Assembly: GCF_900109545.1 (NCBI RefSeq)
Contig: NZ_FOAP01000023.1
Coordinates: 62,001-126,000 of the forward strand
Source of the DNA: Stigmatella aurantiaca
GTDB taxonomy: Bacteria > Myxococcota > Myxococcia > Myxococcales > Myxococcaceae
Length of the DNA stretch: 64,000 nucleotides
Direction: 5' to 3'
Below are positions 37,262-45,844 of this stretch, in pieces (position 1 is the stretch's first letter; every line of letters starts with the position of its first letter). The position numbers and the translations under genes were made by a program. The notes beneath the pieces were generated by a model. It worked only from the letters and a program-made list of their open reading frames with translations, searched no databases and was not told the DNA's origin.

Positions 37262-38728
37262 ATGGCTTCCCTCGAACAGCTCACCTTCCAGAACCCCTAC
37301 GCCTCCCTGCCCCCTGAGTTCTCCGTCCGGGTGCGGCCCGCGCCGCTGGCGGAGGCGCGGGTGGTGAGCGTCAGCCCGGAGGCGCTCCGGCTGCTGGACC
37401 TGGATGAGGCCGAGGCCCAGCGCCCGGAGTTCCGGGACGTGATGAACGGCGCGCGGCTGCTGCCGGGCATGGAGCCCGTGGCCACCGTGTACGCCGGGCA
37501 CCAGTTCGGCGTGTACGTGCCCCGGCTGGGCGATGGGCGCGCGCTGCTCCTGGGCGAGGTGCGCAACGCGGCGGGCGAGCGCTGGGAGGTGCAGCTCAAG
37601 GGCTCGGGCCCGACGCCCTTCTCGCGCATGGGCGATGGGCGCGCGGTGCTGCGCTCCACCATCCGCGAGTACCTCTGCAGCGAGGCCATGCACGCGCTGG
37701 GCATTCCCACCACCCGCGCCCTGTGCATCCTCGGCAGCCCCGAGGCCGTCTACCGCGAGGAGGTGGAGACGGGCGCCCTGCTGGTGCGGATGGCCCCCTC
37801 GCACGTGCGCTTCGGCACCTTCGAGTACTTCGCCCACACCGAGCAGACCGGGCACGTGGCCCTGCTCGCCGACCACGTCATCGCCCGGCACTTCCCCCAC
37901 CTGGAGGGGGCGCCGGAGCGGCACACCCGGCTGTTCTCGGAGGTGGTGGACCGCACCGCGCGCCTCATCGCGCAGTGGCAGGCGGTGGGCTTTGCCCACG
38001 GGGTGATGAACACGGACAACATGTCCATCCTGGGCCTCACCCTGGACTACGGCCCCTACGGCTTCCTGGACGACTTCGAGCCGGGCTTCATCTGCAACCA
38101 CTCGGACCACACGGGGCGCTACGCCTTCGACCAGCAGCCCCGCATCGCCCTGTGGAACCTGGCGTGCCTGGCGCAGGCGCTCCTGTCGCTCGTGCCGGAG
38201 GCGGCGCTGCGCGCGGCGCTGGAGACGTTCGCCCCCACCTACTCCGCCCAGTGGCAGGCCCGGATGCGGCAGAAGCTGGGCCTGCGCGAGACGCGGGAGG
38301 AGGACCGGGGCCTGCTGGAGACGCTGCTGGCGCGGATGGCGGAGTCCCGCACGGACTACACCCGCTTCTTCCGGGCCCTGGGGCACTTCGACGCCTCGCC
38401 CCAGGCGGACAACGCCTCCCTGCGGGCGATGTTCGCCGCGCCGGAGGGCTTCGATGCGTGGGCCGCCCTGTACCGCACGCGGCTGGCCGCCGAGGGGAGC
38501 GTGGACGCCGAGCGCCGCGAGCGCATGGCGCGCGTCAACCCCAAGTACGTGCTGCGCAACTACCTGGCCCAGACGGCCATCGCCCGGGCCCAGCAAGGGG
38601 ACTTCAGCGAGGTGGACCGCCTGCGCGCGGTGCTCTCGCGCCCCTACGAGGACCAGCCGGGCGCGGAGGCCTACGCCGAGCCCCCGCCGCACTGGGGCCG
38701 GTGCCTCGAGGTGAGCTGCAGTTCCTGA
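37262..38728 (+). CDS. selO: Protein adenylyltransferase SelO (YdiU)
   Basis: 488 aa pseudokinase-fold AMP transferase. Visible landmarks are VYAGHQFGVYVPRLGDGRA near residue 78, VQLKGSGPTPFSRMGDGRAVLR, FAHGVMNTDNMSILGLTLDYGPYGF (the divalent-metal and catalytic segment) and CNHSDHTGRYAFDQQP. In E. coli it AMPylates redox proteins such as glutaredoxin, and an upstream GST fits this. Like many bacterial members it ends without a C-terminal CxxC/CxxU, but the final residues RCLEVSCSS hold two Cys close to the end. Starts 6 bp after the GST stop. Confidence 0.96.
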   Translation: MASLEQLTFQNPYASLPPEFSVRVRPAPLAEARVVSVSPEALRLLDLDEAEAQRPEFRDVMNGARLLPGMEPVATVYAGHQFGVYVPRLGDGRALLLGEVRNAAGERWEVQLKGSGPTPFSRMGDGRAVLRSTIREYLCSEAMHALGIPTTRALCILGSPEAVYREEVETGALLVRMAPSHVRFGTFEYFAHTEQTGHVALLADHVIARHFPHLEGAPERHTRLFSEVVDRTARLIAQWQAVGFAHGVMNTDNMSILGLTLDYGPYGFLDDFEPGFICNHSDHTGRYAFDQQPRIALWNLACLAQALLSLVPEAALRAALETFAPTYSAQWQARMRQKLGLRETREEDRGLLETLLARMAESRTDYTRFFRALGHFDASPQADNASLRAMFAAPEGFDAWAALYRTRLAAEGSVDAERRERMARVNPKYVLRNYLAQTAIARAQQGDFSEVDRLRAVLSRPYEDQPGAEAYAEPPPHWGRCLEVSCSS

Positions 38729-38787
38729 CGGTTCCCGGACGGGCCGGGGACTCCGGGCGTGTACTTTGCGTCAATCGGCGGCCGCCG

Positions 38788-38811
38788 GGAGCCGGCCTGC
38801 TTGCCGGCTCC
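38788..38811 (+). terminator. Hairpin between selO and pyrophosphatase genes
   Basis: 9-bp arms containing GAGCCGGC (38789-38796) and GCCGGCTC (38803-38810) plus one more G-C pair, with a 6-nt loop. It lies 60 bp after the selO stop and 26 bp before the pyrophosphatase start, so it may be a terminator or an mRNA leader structure. No T-run. Confidence 0.45.
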
Positions 38812-38836
38812 GGCGAGGCAACCGACCCTTCGGAGA

Positions 38837-39364
38837 ATGGTCTCCGACTTCACCCAATTGCCCGCCCGGGGCGAGCAAGGCGCGATCCACGTCGTCGTCG
38901 AGTCCCCCCGCGGCTCCACCGTGAAGCTGAAGTACGAGCCGAAGCTGCGGGCCTTCACCATCAGCCGGCCGCTGACGCGGGGGCTGCGCTACCCCTTCGA
39001 CTGGGGCTTCATCCCCGGCACCCGGGGGCCCGATGGGGACCCGCTGGACGCCCTGGTGTACTGGGACGTGGCCACGTGGCCGGGCGTGGTGTTGCCCTGC
39101 CGGGCGCTGGGCGTCCTCCAGGTGGAGCAGAAGAAATCCGGAGGCCAGGGCCGCGAGCGCAACGACCGGCTGCTGATGGTGCCCGTGTCCGCGGCGCGCT
39201 CCGAGCACCTGCACAGCCATGAGGACGTGTCCCAGCGCGAGCGGGAGGAGCTGGAGCACTTCTTCCTCACCGTCGTGGCCTTCGCGAACAAGGACGCGCG
39301 CATCCTCGGGTGGCAGGGGCCGGAGGAGGCGGAGCGGCTGGTGAAAGAAAGCACGGGGGGCTGA
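38837..39364 (+). CDS. Inorganic pyrophosphatase, family I-like
   Basis: 175 aa. The active-site signature DGDPLDALVYWD (DxDPxD) follows YPFDWGFIPGT, with Lys and Glu ligands earlier (VKLKYEPKL). It hydrolyses pyrophosphate to phosphate. The start is the ATG at 38837; an in-frame ATG lies further upstream but would add an odd Cys/Pro-rich extension. It is 6 bp upstream of a CHAD-domain gene, a link to polyphosphate. Sequence is divergent from E. coli Ppa, so a related substrate cannot be excluded. Confidence 0.9.
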   Translation: MVSDFTQLPARGEQGAIHVVVESPRGSTVKLKYEPKLRAFTISRPLTRGLRYPFDWGFIPGTRGPDGDPLDALVYWDVATWPGVVLPCRALGVLQVEQKKSGGQGRERNDRLLMVPVSAARSEHLHSHEDVSQREREELEHFFLTVVAFANKDARILGWQGPEEAERLVKESTGG

Positions 39365-39370
39365 GCCACC

Positions 39371-40261
39371 ATGTCCCACCCTACGCCCGTGCGCGGGCTC
39401 AGCCGCGCGAGCCGGTTGGACGAGGCCGCGCGGCGCATCCTCGCGGCCCGCCTGGCCGACGTGCGCCACCCCGAGGCCAGCCTCTCGGGCGAGTTTTCCA
39501 TGAAGGGCGTCCACGACATGCGCGTGGCCACCCGCCGCCTGCGCGCGGCCCTCCAGGTCTTCCGCCCGGCGGGCCGGCTGAAGAAGGCGGAGCGCCAGGT
39601 GAAGCAGCTCCAGGATGCGCTCGGCGAGGTGCGGGACCTTCACGTCCAGCAGGAGTGGCTGGACCAGGCCATGCGCCAGCAGCCGTCCAAGCACCGTGCG
39701 GGCCTCAAGTCCCTCCACGCGCGGCGGCAAGGGCAGCTCGGCGGCAAGTCGAAGCGCCTGAAACAGGCGCTGAAGCGCTGGACGGAGCGCACCGTGCCCA
39801 CGCTGCTCCTGCGGATGGGGCAACTGGAGGACTCCCGCGCTTATGGAGGAGGCTCGGTCCGCCGCCACCTGCGCCAGCGCCTCAAGCGGGTGGAGAAGCG
39901 CATGGCGCAGTACGGCACGGCGCCCGGCGCGGCCTCCGCGCACGAGCTGCGCAAGGAGCTGAAGCGGCTGCGCTACGCGCTGGAGATCTTCCAGCCCGCC
40001 TTGCGCCGCACCATGGACGCGCTCCTGGAGGTGCTCGTTCCCCTCCAGGATGGCCTGGGCGAGCTGCACGACGCGGACGTGCGGCTGGAGCTGCTGGAGC
40101 ACACCGCCGCCGAGGCCACCTCCCCGGAGCGGGAGGCGGCCCGGAAGCTCCTGGAGACGGTGCGGCAGGAGCGCGCCAAGCGCGCGGCGGAGATCGCCCG
40201 GGAGCTCCAGCGCTGGCAGTCGGAGCGGATCGTCCGCGGACTGCGCCGGCTGCTGCGCTGA
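39371..40261 (+). CDS. CHAD-domain (polyphosphate-binding) protein
   Basis: 296 aa, strongly basic, all-helical. It shows the CHAD pattern of conserved His, Arg and Lys: MKGVHDMRVATRRLRAAL near residue 45, VKQLQDALGEVRDLHVQ, and a second half with AHELRKELKRLRYALEIF and LQDGLGELHDADVRLELLE. CHAD domains bind inorganic polyphosphate. The pairing with a pyrophosphatase suggests a polyphosphate/phosphate role. No CYTH domain is attached, so it has no triphosphatase centre of its own. Confidence 0.92.
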   Translation: MSHPTPVRGLSRASRLDEAARRILAARLADVRHPEASLSGEFSMKGVHDMRVATRRLRAALQVFRPAGRLKKAERQVKQLQDALGEVRDLHVQQEWLDQAMRQQPSKHRAGLKSLHARRQGQLGGKSKRLKQALKRWTERTVPTLLLRMGQLEDSRAYGGGSVRRHLRQRLKRVEKRMAQYGTAPGAASAHELRKELKRLRYALEIFQPALRRTMDALLEVLVPLQDGLGELHDADVRLELLEHTAAEATSPEREAARKLLETVRQERAKRAAEIARELQRWQSERIVRGLRRLLR

Positions 40262-40264
40262 GCC

Positions 40265-40999
40265 TTACGGCCCCACGGCCCCGGGCGTGGACTCGCCACT
40301 CTCGGGCACGGATGGGTACCCGGCCGGCTGGGACGTCACTTCGACGCGCACGGCCCGGGGCTCCCCGCCCACGTCCTGATACGAGGCGCGAATCTGGCTG
40401 CCCTCCTCGATGTCCGTGGCGCGGGCCTGCCGCCCATCCACGAGCACCTGGGTGGAGGGGGCGAGCTGAAGCCGGACCTGGGGCTCGCCGCGCACGCTCA
40501 CCAGCACCTCCTGGGCGTTGACCGTCAGCACCTCTCCGTCGATGAACTGCGCGCCCTGGGTGGCGGCGGGGGCCACGGGCTGCTGGGCCTGCTGGGACAG
40601 CTCCGTCTGCTGCTGGCGCTGCGCCTCCAGGGCGCTCGCCTGGGCCGACGCGACGGTCTGCTCCGCCTGCTGGGCCTGCTGCTGGGCCTGCTGCTGGGCC
40701 TGCTGCGCCTCCCGGATCTCCTGCTGGGCCCGGTTCTGGGCATCCGCCAGTTCCTCGCGTGCATCCTCGACAGACGCCTGCGCCCGCGTGGCCTGATCCT
40801 GCTGCTGGTTGGCCTCCTTCTGCGCGTCCTCTGCCTTGTCGAAGGCCTTCTCCGTGCGCTCATGCGCCTGAGCGACGACCTGGGAGGCAGAGGTCTGCTC
40901 GCCTTCTTGCCGGGCCGATAAGGTCTTGTTCTGGTCGCACCCTGTGCTCAACAGCAGTGCGGCGATGCCAGCCGATACCCCGATGGCGCCCCGTTTCAT
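40265..40999 (-). CDS. Coiled-coil lipoprotein with C-terminal beta domain
   Basis: 244 aa. Lipobox LLSTGC (Cys about residue 21) from ATG 40999, then a long Ala/Gln/Glu coiled coil (about 25-140) and a compact beta-domain with LTVNAQEVLVSVRGEPQVRLQL and ATDIEEGSQIRASYQD. Likely an outer-membrane lipoprotein whose coil spans the periplasm. No enzyme motif. It converges with the CHAD gene with 3 bp between stops and is divergent from the Hsp70-like gene. Confidence 0.82.
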   Translation of the reverse strand: MKRGAIGVSAGIAALLLSTGCDQNKTLSARQEGEQTSASQVVAQAHERTEKAFDKAEDAQKEANQQQDQATRAQASVEDAREELADAQNRAQQEIREAQQAQQQAQQQAQQAEQTVASAQASALEAQRQQQTELSQQAQQPVAPAATQGAQFIDGEVLTVNAQEVLVSVRGEPQVRLQLAPSTQVLVDGRQARATDIEEGSQIRASYQDVGGEPRAVRVEVTSQPAGYPSVPESGESTPGAVGP

Positions 41000-41155
41000 G
41001 GTCTCTCCGTTGTGAGGTGGACACGGGAAAGATGACGCTCGGGCGCCGGACGCCAACCCGTCTCCAGGCAACCCGGGGCCTGAGTCCGCCTGCTCCCCCG
41101 GTGTGCCCGCGAGATGCCTCTACCGTTGAGCCAGGTTCAGCGGTAAGCGGCGAGG

Positions 41156-42418
41156 ATGCACGTTTGTGGTCTCGACTTTGGAACCAGTAACACCGCGGCG
41201 GCCCTGCCGGATGGCACGGTGCTGCCCATTGCCCCGGAAACCCGCGAGCAGCGCCTCTTCCGCTCCGTCCTCTTCTTCCCCGAGGAAGAGCGCTCCGTGT
41301 ACGCCGGGACTCCCGCGATTACCCGGTATCTGGAAGACAACGCCGGGCGCTTCATCCAGTCGGTGAAGTCCTTTCTGCACAGCCGCTCGTTCCGGGCCAC
41401 CCAGGTCAACGGCCGCACCATGACCATCGAGGACCTGGTGGCGCTGCTCCTGCGCCGCGTGCGCGAGGCCATGGGCGCCCACCTGGGCAGTGCCCCCGAG
41501 GCCGTGATGATGGGCCGGCCCGCAGTCTTCACCGAGGACGCGGAGGCGGACGCGCTCGCCGAGCAGCGGCTGCGCAAGGCGGCGGAGCTCGCGGGCTTCA
41601 CCCGCATCCAGTTCCTCATCGAGCCCATCGCCGCGGCGCTCGCCTACGAGGCCCAGCTCACGCGGGACGAGCTGGTGCTGGTGGCGGACTTCGGCGCCGG
41701 CACCACGGACCTGACGCTGATGCGGCTGGGGCCCTCGCGGCGGGAGCAGCTGGACCGGCGCGCGGACGTGGTGGGCTCCACGGGTGTGCGCATCGGCGGT
41801 GACCGCTTCGACGCGGAGATCATGCGCCACAAGCTGCTGCCCCGCTTCGGCGCGGGCACCACGTACCGCGTCCGCGGGCTCACGGACAAGCGGCTGAAGG
41901 TGCCCCAGCACGTCATGGCCAAGCTGCTGTCCTGGCACGAGATGTCCTTCATCCGGGAGAAGTCCACCCAGGAGCTGCTGGAGATGATGCTGGAGACGAG
42001 CGACCAGCCCCAGACGGCCGAGGCGCTGTATGACCTGGTGATGGAGAACCTGGGCTACCGGCTGTTCCGGGCCATCGAGGCGGTCAAGGTCAAGCTCTCC
42101 CAGGAGCCGGAGGCGACGCTGGACTTCGAGGAGGCGCGCATCACCCTGCACGAGCGCATCACCCGCGAGGAGTTCGACACGTTCTGCCAGCCGCTGCTCA
42201 CCGAGCTGGACCAGTGCACGCAGGGGCTGCTGGACCGGTGCGCGGGGACGGGGGAGATCGACGCGGTGTTCCTCACGGGCGGCTCCTCGCAGATCCCCGC
42301 CGTGCGCCAGCTCTACGTCAACCGCTTCGGCGAGGGCCGGGTGCGCACCGCGGATGCGTTCACCTCGGTGGCCGAAGGGCTTGGCCGGGCCTCCGCCGCG
42401 CTCGCCCAGAGGTCATGA
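41156..42418 (+). CDS. Hsp70-family protein, YegD-like
   Basis: 420 aa, the ATPase half of Hsp70 without the substrate-binding domain. Phosphate-1 GLDFGTSNTAAAL at residues 5-17, phosphate-2 VADFGAGTTDLTL, adenosine motif VFLTGGSSQIPAVRQLY and the Hsp70-like IEPIAAALAYEA. Length fits YegD. It overlaps the next gene by ATGA. A chaperone or regulatory ATPase role; no J or NEF partner nearby. Confidence 0.9.
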   Translation: MHVCGLDFGTSNTAAALPDGTVLPIAPETREQRLFRSVLFFPEEERSVYAGTPAITRYLEDNAGRFIQSVKSFLHSRSFRATQVNGRTMTIEDLVALLLRRVREAMGAHLGSAPEAVMMGRPAVFTEDAEADALAEQRLRKAAELAGFTRIQFLIEPIAAALAYEAQLTRDELVLVADFGAGTTDLTLMRLGPSRREQLDRRADVVGSTGVRIGGDRFDAEIMRHKLLPRFGAGTTYRVRGLTDKRLKVPQHVMAKLLSWHEMSFIREKSTQELLEMMLETSDQPQTAEALYDLVMENLGYRLFRAIEAVKVKLSQEPEATLDFEEARITLHERITREEFDTFCQPLLTELDQCTQGLLDRCAGTGEIDAVFLTGGSSQIPAVRQLYVNRFGEGRVRTADAFTSVAEGLGRASAALAQRS

Positions 42419-44244
42419 ACCCGCGGGTGGAGCCATGGCTCACGGCGGGCGTGCTCCTCGTCGCGATGGCGGGGCTGGCGTACCACTGCCACTACCTCGC
42501 CGTTCCCATCGTGGACGACGCGGCCATCTCGCTGGCCTATGGCCTCACCTTCTTCTCGGGCGAGGGGCTGCGCGTCACCCCCGCCTCCCAGCCCGTGGAG
42601 GGCTTCTCCAATCCCCTGTGGACGTTGCTGCTGGGGCTGAGCCACCCGCTGCACCTGAAGCCCGTCGCCTTCACCCACGGGCTGGGCATCGTGTTCGGGG
42701 TGCTGGCGCTGCCGGCCGTCGCCGCGTGGGGGCCCGCGGCGGAGGGACGCCGGTGGCGCCTGGAGGACGCGGTGGCGCCGTGCGTCGCGGCGCTCAACCC
42801 GACCTACGCCTATTGGATCTCCAGCGGCATGGAGACGGGCCTGGAGGCGTTCCTGCTGGGCCTCTCGGGGTTCTTCCTCCTGCGGGAGCTGCGCACCGGG
42901 CGGACGGCGCACGTGGGCTGGGCGCTGGGGCTCTTGTGCCTCACCCGGCCCGAGGGCGTGCTCTTCACCACGGCCGCGGGCGCGCTCTGGGTGGGGAGCC
43001 GGGCCCTGGAGCGGCGGTGGCCCGGGCGGCAGGAGCTGCGCATCTTCCTGTGGCTGCTCGCGCTGGTGGGCGGCTGGCTGGCGGTGCGCTGGTGCTACTT
43101 CGCGGACTGGCTGCCCAACACGTACTACGCGAAGCAATTCTGGGAGTTCAACGCGGCGGCGTACTTCCGGAACTTCTGGCTCACCTACCAGCCGCTGTGC
43201 GTCCTGGCGGCGGCCGGGTGGCTGTTCGGGCTCGCGGGACGGGGGGCGGTGGCCCGCCAGACGGTGCTGGCCCTGCTCTACATGGGCTGCGGCCTCTACT
43301 TCGTGTGGAGCGCCAAGGGGGACTGGATGCGCGAGTGGCGCTTCTTCGCGCCCCTGGTGCCGCTCCTGGGCGCGGCGATGGCGGTGGGCCTCTCGGGGGC
43401 GCGGGCGATGAGCGCACAGTGGGTCGCCCAAGGGCGGGGAAGGATGCCCGCGCGGCTGAGCCTGGTGGCGGTCACCGGGGCGGCGCTGACCGTGGGCGTG
43501 CCCGGCTTGCGCGCGAGCATCGCGCGGGCGCCCGAGGTGCAGGCCAACCCGGAGCTGCCCTACGCGGTCATCGCGGGCAACTTCCGGAGGGTGCGCACCC
43601 AGACCCAGGCGCTGGGCCAGGTCCACCCACTGCTGGGATACCCGGACCTGGGCGGCCAGGCGATGGTGCTCCGCGGCGCGGAGATCATCGACGTGGCGGG
43701 GCTGGCGGACTACGCCGTGGCCCACCACGCGAACAACTATCCGGCGCTGGAGGACTACCTCCTCTCGGAGGGCCCGTGCATCCTGCTGGACGCGCACGGC
43801 CCCAGCGGACACCTGGCGGGCTTCCAGAAGCTCATGGGGAACTACCATTCCATCGGAAGCTCCTTCTTCATGCTCAACGGGCTGACCCCCACGGAGGATC
43901 CGCGCTGCCCCGAGGGCAAGGCGGCCACCCTCGCCCTGGACCCGGCGGCCCAGCTCCAGCGCTTCGAACAGGAGATCCGGGAGGACCAGGCGCAGCGGGC
44001 CCTGCACCGCTGGCGCTGTGTGCACGCGTACACGGCGGCGGAGCAGCTTCCGGACGAAGCCTCGCGCGAGCGGCTGGCGGAGCTGGCGGACCAGCGCGGC
44101 GATGCGCTGGTGCGCGAGGGCCACCTGCTCCCGGCCCTGCGGCAGTACTCGCTGGCCACGCTGCTCGATGAGGGCAACGCGCACCGGCGCCGGAAGGCCG
44201 AGAAGCTCCGCGGCCGCATCTACCCCAGGCCGCAGGGGCCATGA
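42415..44244 (+). CDS. GT-C type glycosyltransferase (membrane)
   Basis: 609 aa with about ten membrane helices in residues 1-390. The first loop has the acidic motif VDDAAISLAYGLTF and EGFSNPLWTLLLGL typical of the polyprenol-phosphate-sugar transferases (ArnT/PMT/arabinofuranosyl-like). It transfers a sugar from a lipid carrier to a lipid or protein at the periplasmic face. The C-terminal half is a soluble domain with a TPR-like end (LPALRQYSLATLLDEGNAHRRR). ATG 42415 overlaps the Hsp70-like stop. The acceptor is unknown. Confidence 0.85.
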   Translation: MNPRVEPWLTAGVLLVAMAGLAYHCHYLAVPIVDDAAISLAYGLTFFSGEGLRVTPASQPVEGFSNPLWTLLLGLSHPLHLKPVAFTHGLGIVFGVLALPAVAAWGPAAEGRRWRLEDAVAPCVAALNPTYAYWISSGMETGLEAFLLGLSGFFLLRELRTGRTAHVGWALGLLCLTRPEGVLFTTAAGALWVGSRALERRWPGRQELRIFLWLLALVGGWLAVRWCYFADWLPNTYYAKQFWEFNAAAYFRNFWLTYQPLCVLAAAGWLFGLAGRGAVARQTVLALLYMGCGLYFVWSAKGDWMREWRFFAPLVPLLGAAMAVGLSGARAMSAQWVAQGRGRMPARLSLVAVTGAALTVGVPGLRASIARAPEVQANPELPYAVIAGNFRRVRTQTQALGQVHPLLGYPDLGGQAMVLRGAEIIDVAGLADYAVAHHANNYPALEDYLLSEGPCILLDAHGPSGHLAGFQKLMGNYHSIGSSFFMLNGLTPTEDPRCPEGKAATLALDPAAQLQRFEQEIREDQAQRALHRWRCVHAYTAAEQLPDEASRERLAELADQRGDALVREGHLLPALRQYSLATLLDEGNAHRRRKAEKLRGRIYPRPQGP

Positions 44245-44273
44245 CTTTGGGAAGACCCCACCGTGAGGTTTGA

Positions 44274-45710
44274 ATGAAAGGACACTGGAAGCACCTCCTC
44301 CTCGGACTGGCGCTGCTGGGAGGCGCCGGGCCTGCCGCAACGGCCCAGGCCGAAGAGCCGCAGAGGGTCTCCTCGCGGCTGACCCTCCTCGCCCTGGACG
44401 GCGACGTCGATACGACGGACTTCTCCACGGGGCTTCACCTGGGGTTGTCCGTGCGCTCGCCCGAGCTCGTGCCGGGACTGCGCGCCGAAGCGGAGCTGTC
44501 GCTGTTCGTGGCCGCGAGCGCGCAAGGGGGCCTCTCCCTGCGGGACAACGCCAGCTTCGTGCGGCTGTCCTGGCAGCCGGAGTCCTGGGCCGAAGGCTCG
44601 GGGCTCGCGCTCACCGTGTTGCCCCTGTCCTCGACGCGGCTGCACCTGGGCTACGAGTTCCCCGCCACGTGGGGCCGCTTCCTCTACACCTTCCGGGCGA
44701 ACGCCAGCGGGAGCAGCGGCGTGCCCGGGGTGGAGCTGCGGCTGACCCGGCCCTGGGGGTACGCCTTCGCCGCGGCCAAGAGCGGCCTGGACACGAACGC
44801 GCTGAGCCTGGAGGCCGAGCGCCTCGCGATGGGCCTGGCCGGCGCCGGCGTGGACGTGCTGCCCCAGCTGCGGCTCGAAGCGGCCGGCGCCCTCGCCGGG
44901 CATGGACAGATTCCCGGGTTCGCGGCCGTGGGCGTCGAAGGCCATTCCCGGACGCTCGGCATGTCGGGGCGCCTGCTCTACCACCAGGGCGTGCCCATTG
45001 GGCCAAGCGTCGACTTCACGCTCTACCAGCAAGACCCGGCCGTCTACGAGACGCTCTTCGCCCCCGAGGCCTATCCGGGAGGCCTCGCGGCCCATGTGTC
45101 CCTGGAGGGGACCCACCTGGCGCAGGACCTCGTGGCGCCCGGGAACAGCACCCCGGGACAAACGGACGCCGTGGGCTCGACGGCGCTCGCGCTCCAGGGG
45201 CGGCTCAAGGTGGACCGGCTGCGCATCCACGCGCTGGCGCTCTACCGCACCGCGGCCTTCCTCGTGTCCGAGGTGCCCGGCTTCCCGGCCTTCAGGGCCC
45301 TGGCCTCGGACTCGGTGCAGGCGGACACATCGCTGACCGCGGGCATGGACTACCACCTGCCGGCGCTGGGCCTCACGCCCGGGTTCCTCATGCGGGCCGT
45401 CTGGCCCGCGGCCTTCCAGAGCGGGGGAGCCCTGGAGGGCGGCGGGCTCACGCCGGGGCTGACCGTGGTGCTGCGCGGGCCCACGTCCGTCTCCATCCTG
45501 CCCGAGGGACGCGGCCGCCGGCCGCTGCTGCTGGCCAAGGCCACGGCGCGCTGGGACCTGGGCACCCGCGCCGCGGCCCTCGGCGAAGTGTTCTATGCGC
45601 GCGATCCCAACCGGACCACGTTCCAGGAGGGCCCCGAGGGGGTTGCCGGACCTGTCTTCGAGCCCGCCTCCTCGGTGGGATTCTCCCTGCTGCTCCAGGC
45701 CCGCTTCTGA
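44274..45710 (+). CDS. Outer-membrane beta-barrel protein
   Basis: 478 aa. Signal peptide (LLLGLALLGGAGPAATAQA), then alternating polar/hydrophobic strands rich in Gly, Ser and Thr and ending in FSLLLQARF, with the terminal Phe recognised by the BAM machinery. No known porin or transporter family is recognised. It starts 29 bp after the GT-C gene, probably in the same transcript, so a surface glycoconjugate link is possible but not shown. A GC-rich hairpin follows. Confidence 0.8.
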   Translation: MKGHWKHLLLGLALLGGAGPAATAQAEEPQRVSSRLTLLALDGDVDTTDFSTGLHLGLSVRSPELVPGLRAEAELSLFVAASAQGGLSLRDNASFVRLSWQPESWAEGSGLALTVLPLSSTRLHLGYEFPATWGRFLYTFRANASGSSGVPGVELRLTRPWGYAFAAAKSGLDTNALSLEAERLAMGLAGAGVDVLPQLRLEAAGALAGHGQIPGFAAVGVEGHSRTLGMSGRLLYHQGVPIGPSVDFTLYQQDPAVYETLFAPEAYPGGLAAHVSLEGTHLAQDLVAPGNSTPGQTDAVGSTALALQGRLKVDRLRIHALALYRTAAFLVSEVPGFPAFRALASDSVQADTSLTAGMDYHLPALGLTPGFLMRAVWPAAFQSGGALEGGGLTPGLTVVLRGPTSVSILPEGRGRRPLLLAKATARWDLGTRAAALGEVFYARDPNRTTFQEGPEGVAGPVFEPASSVGFSLLLQARF

Positions 45711-45746
45711 GGCCTCTGGTTTCACGGGAACGCTGGGTGGGCCCCC

Positions 45747-45772
45747 CCCCGGAGGGGACACTCCCTCCGGGG
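45747..45772 (+). terminator. Terminator-like hairpin after barrel gene
   Basis: Perfect 10-bp arms (CCCCGGAGGG at 45747-45756 and its complement at 45763-45772) with loop GACACT, 36 bp past the barrel stop and 72 bp before the next gene. No T-run. Confidence 0.55.
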
Positions 45773-45844
45773 CATAACGGTCCATACCTTGTTCGAGTAC
45801 GCCGCCGTGGGGCGGACCGCTCAAGCGCCGGAGACCGGATTTTC

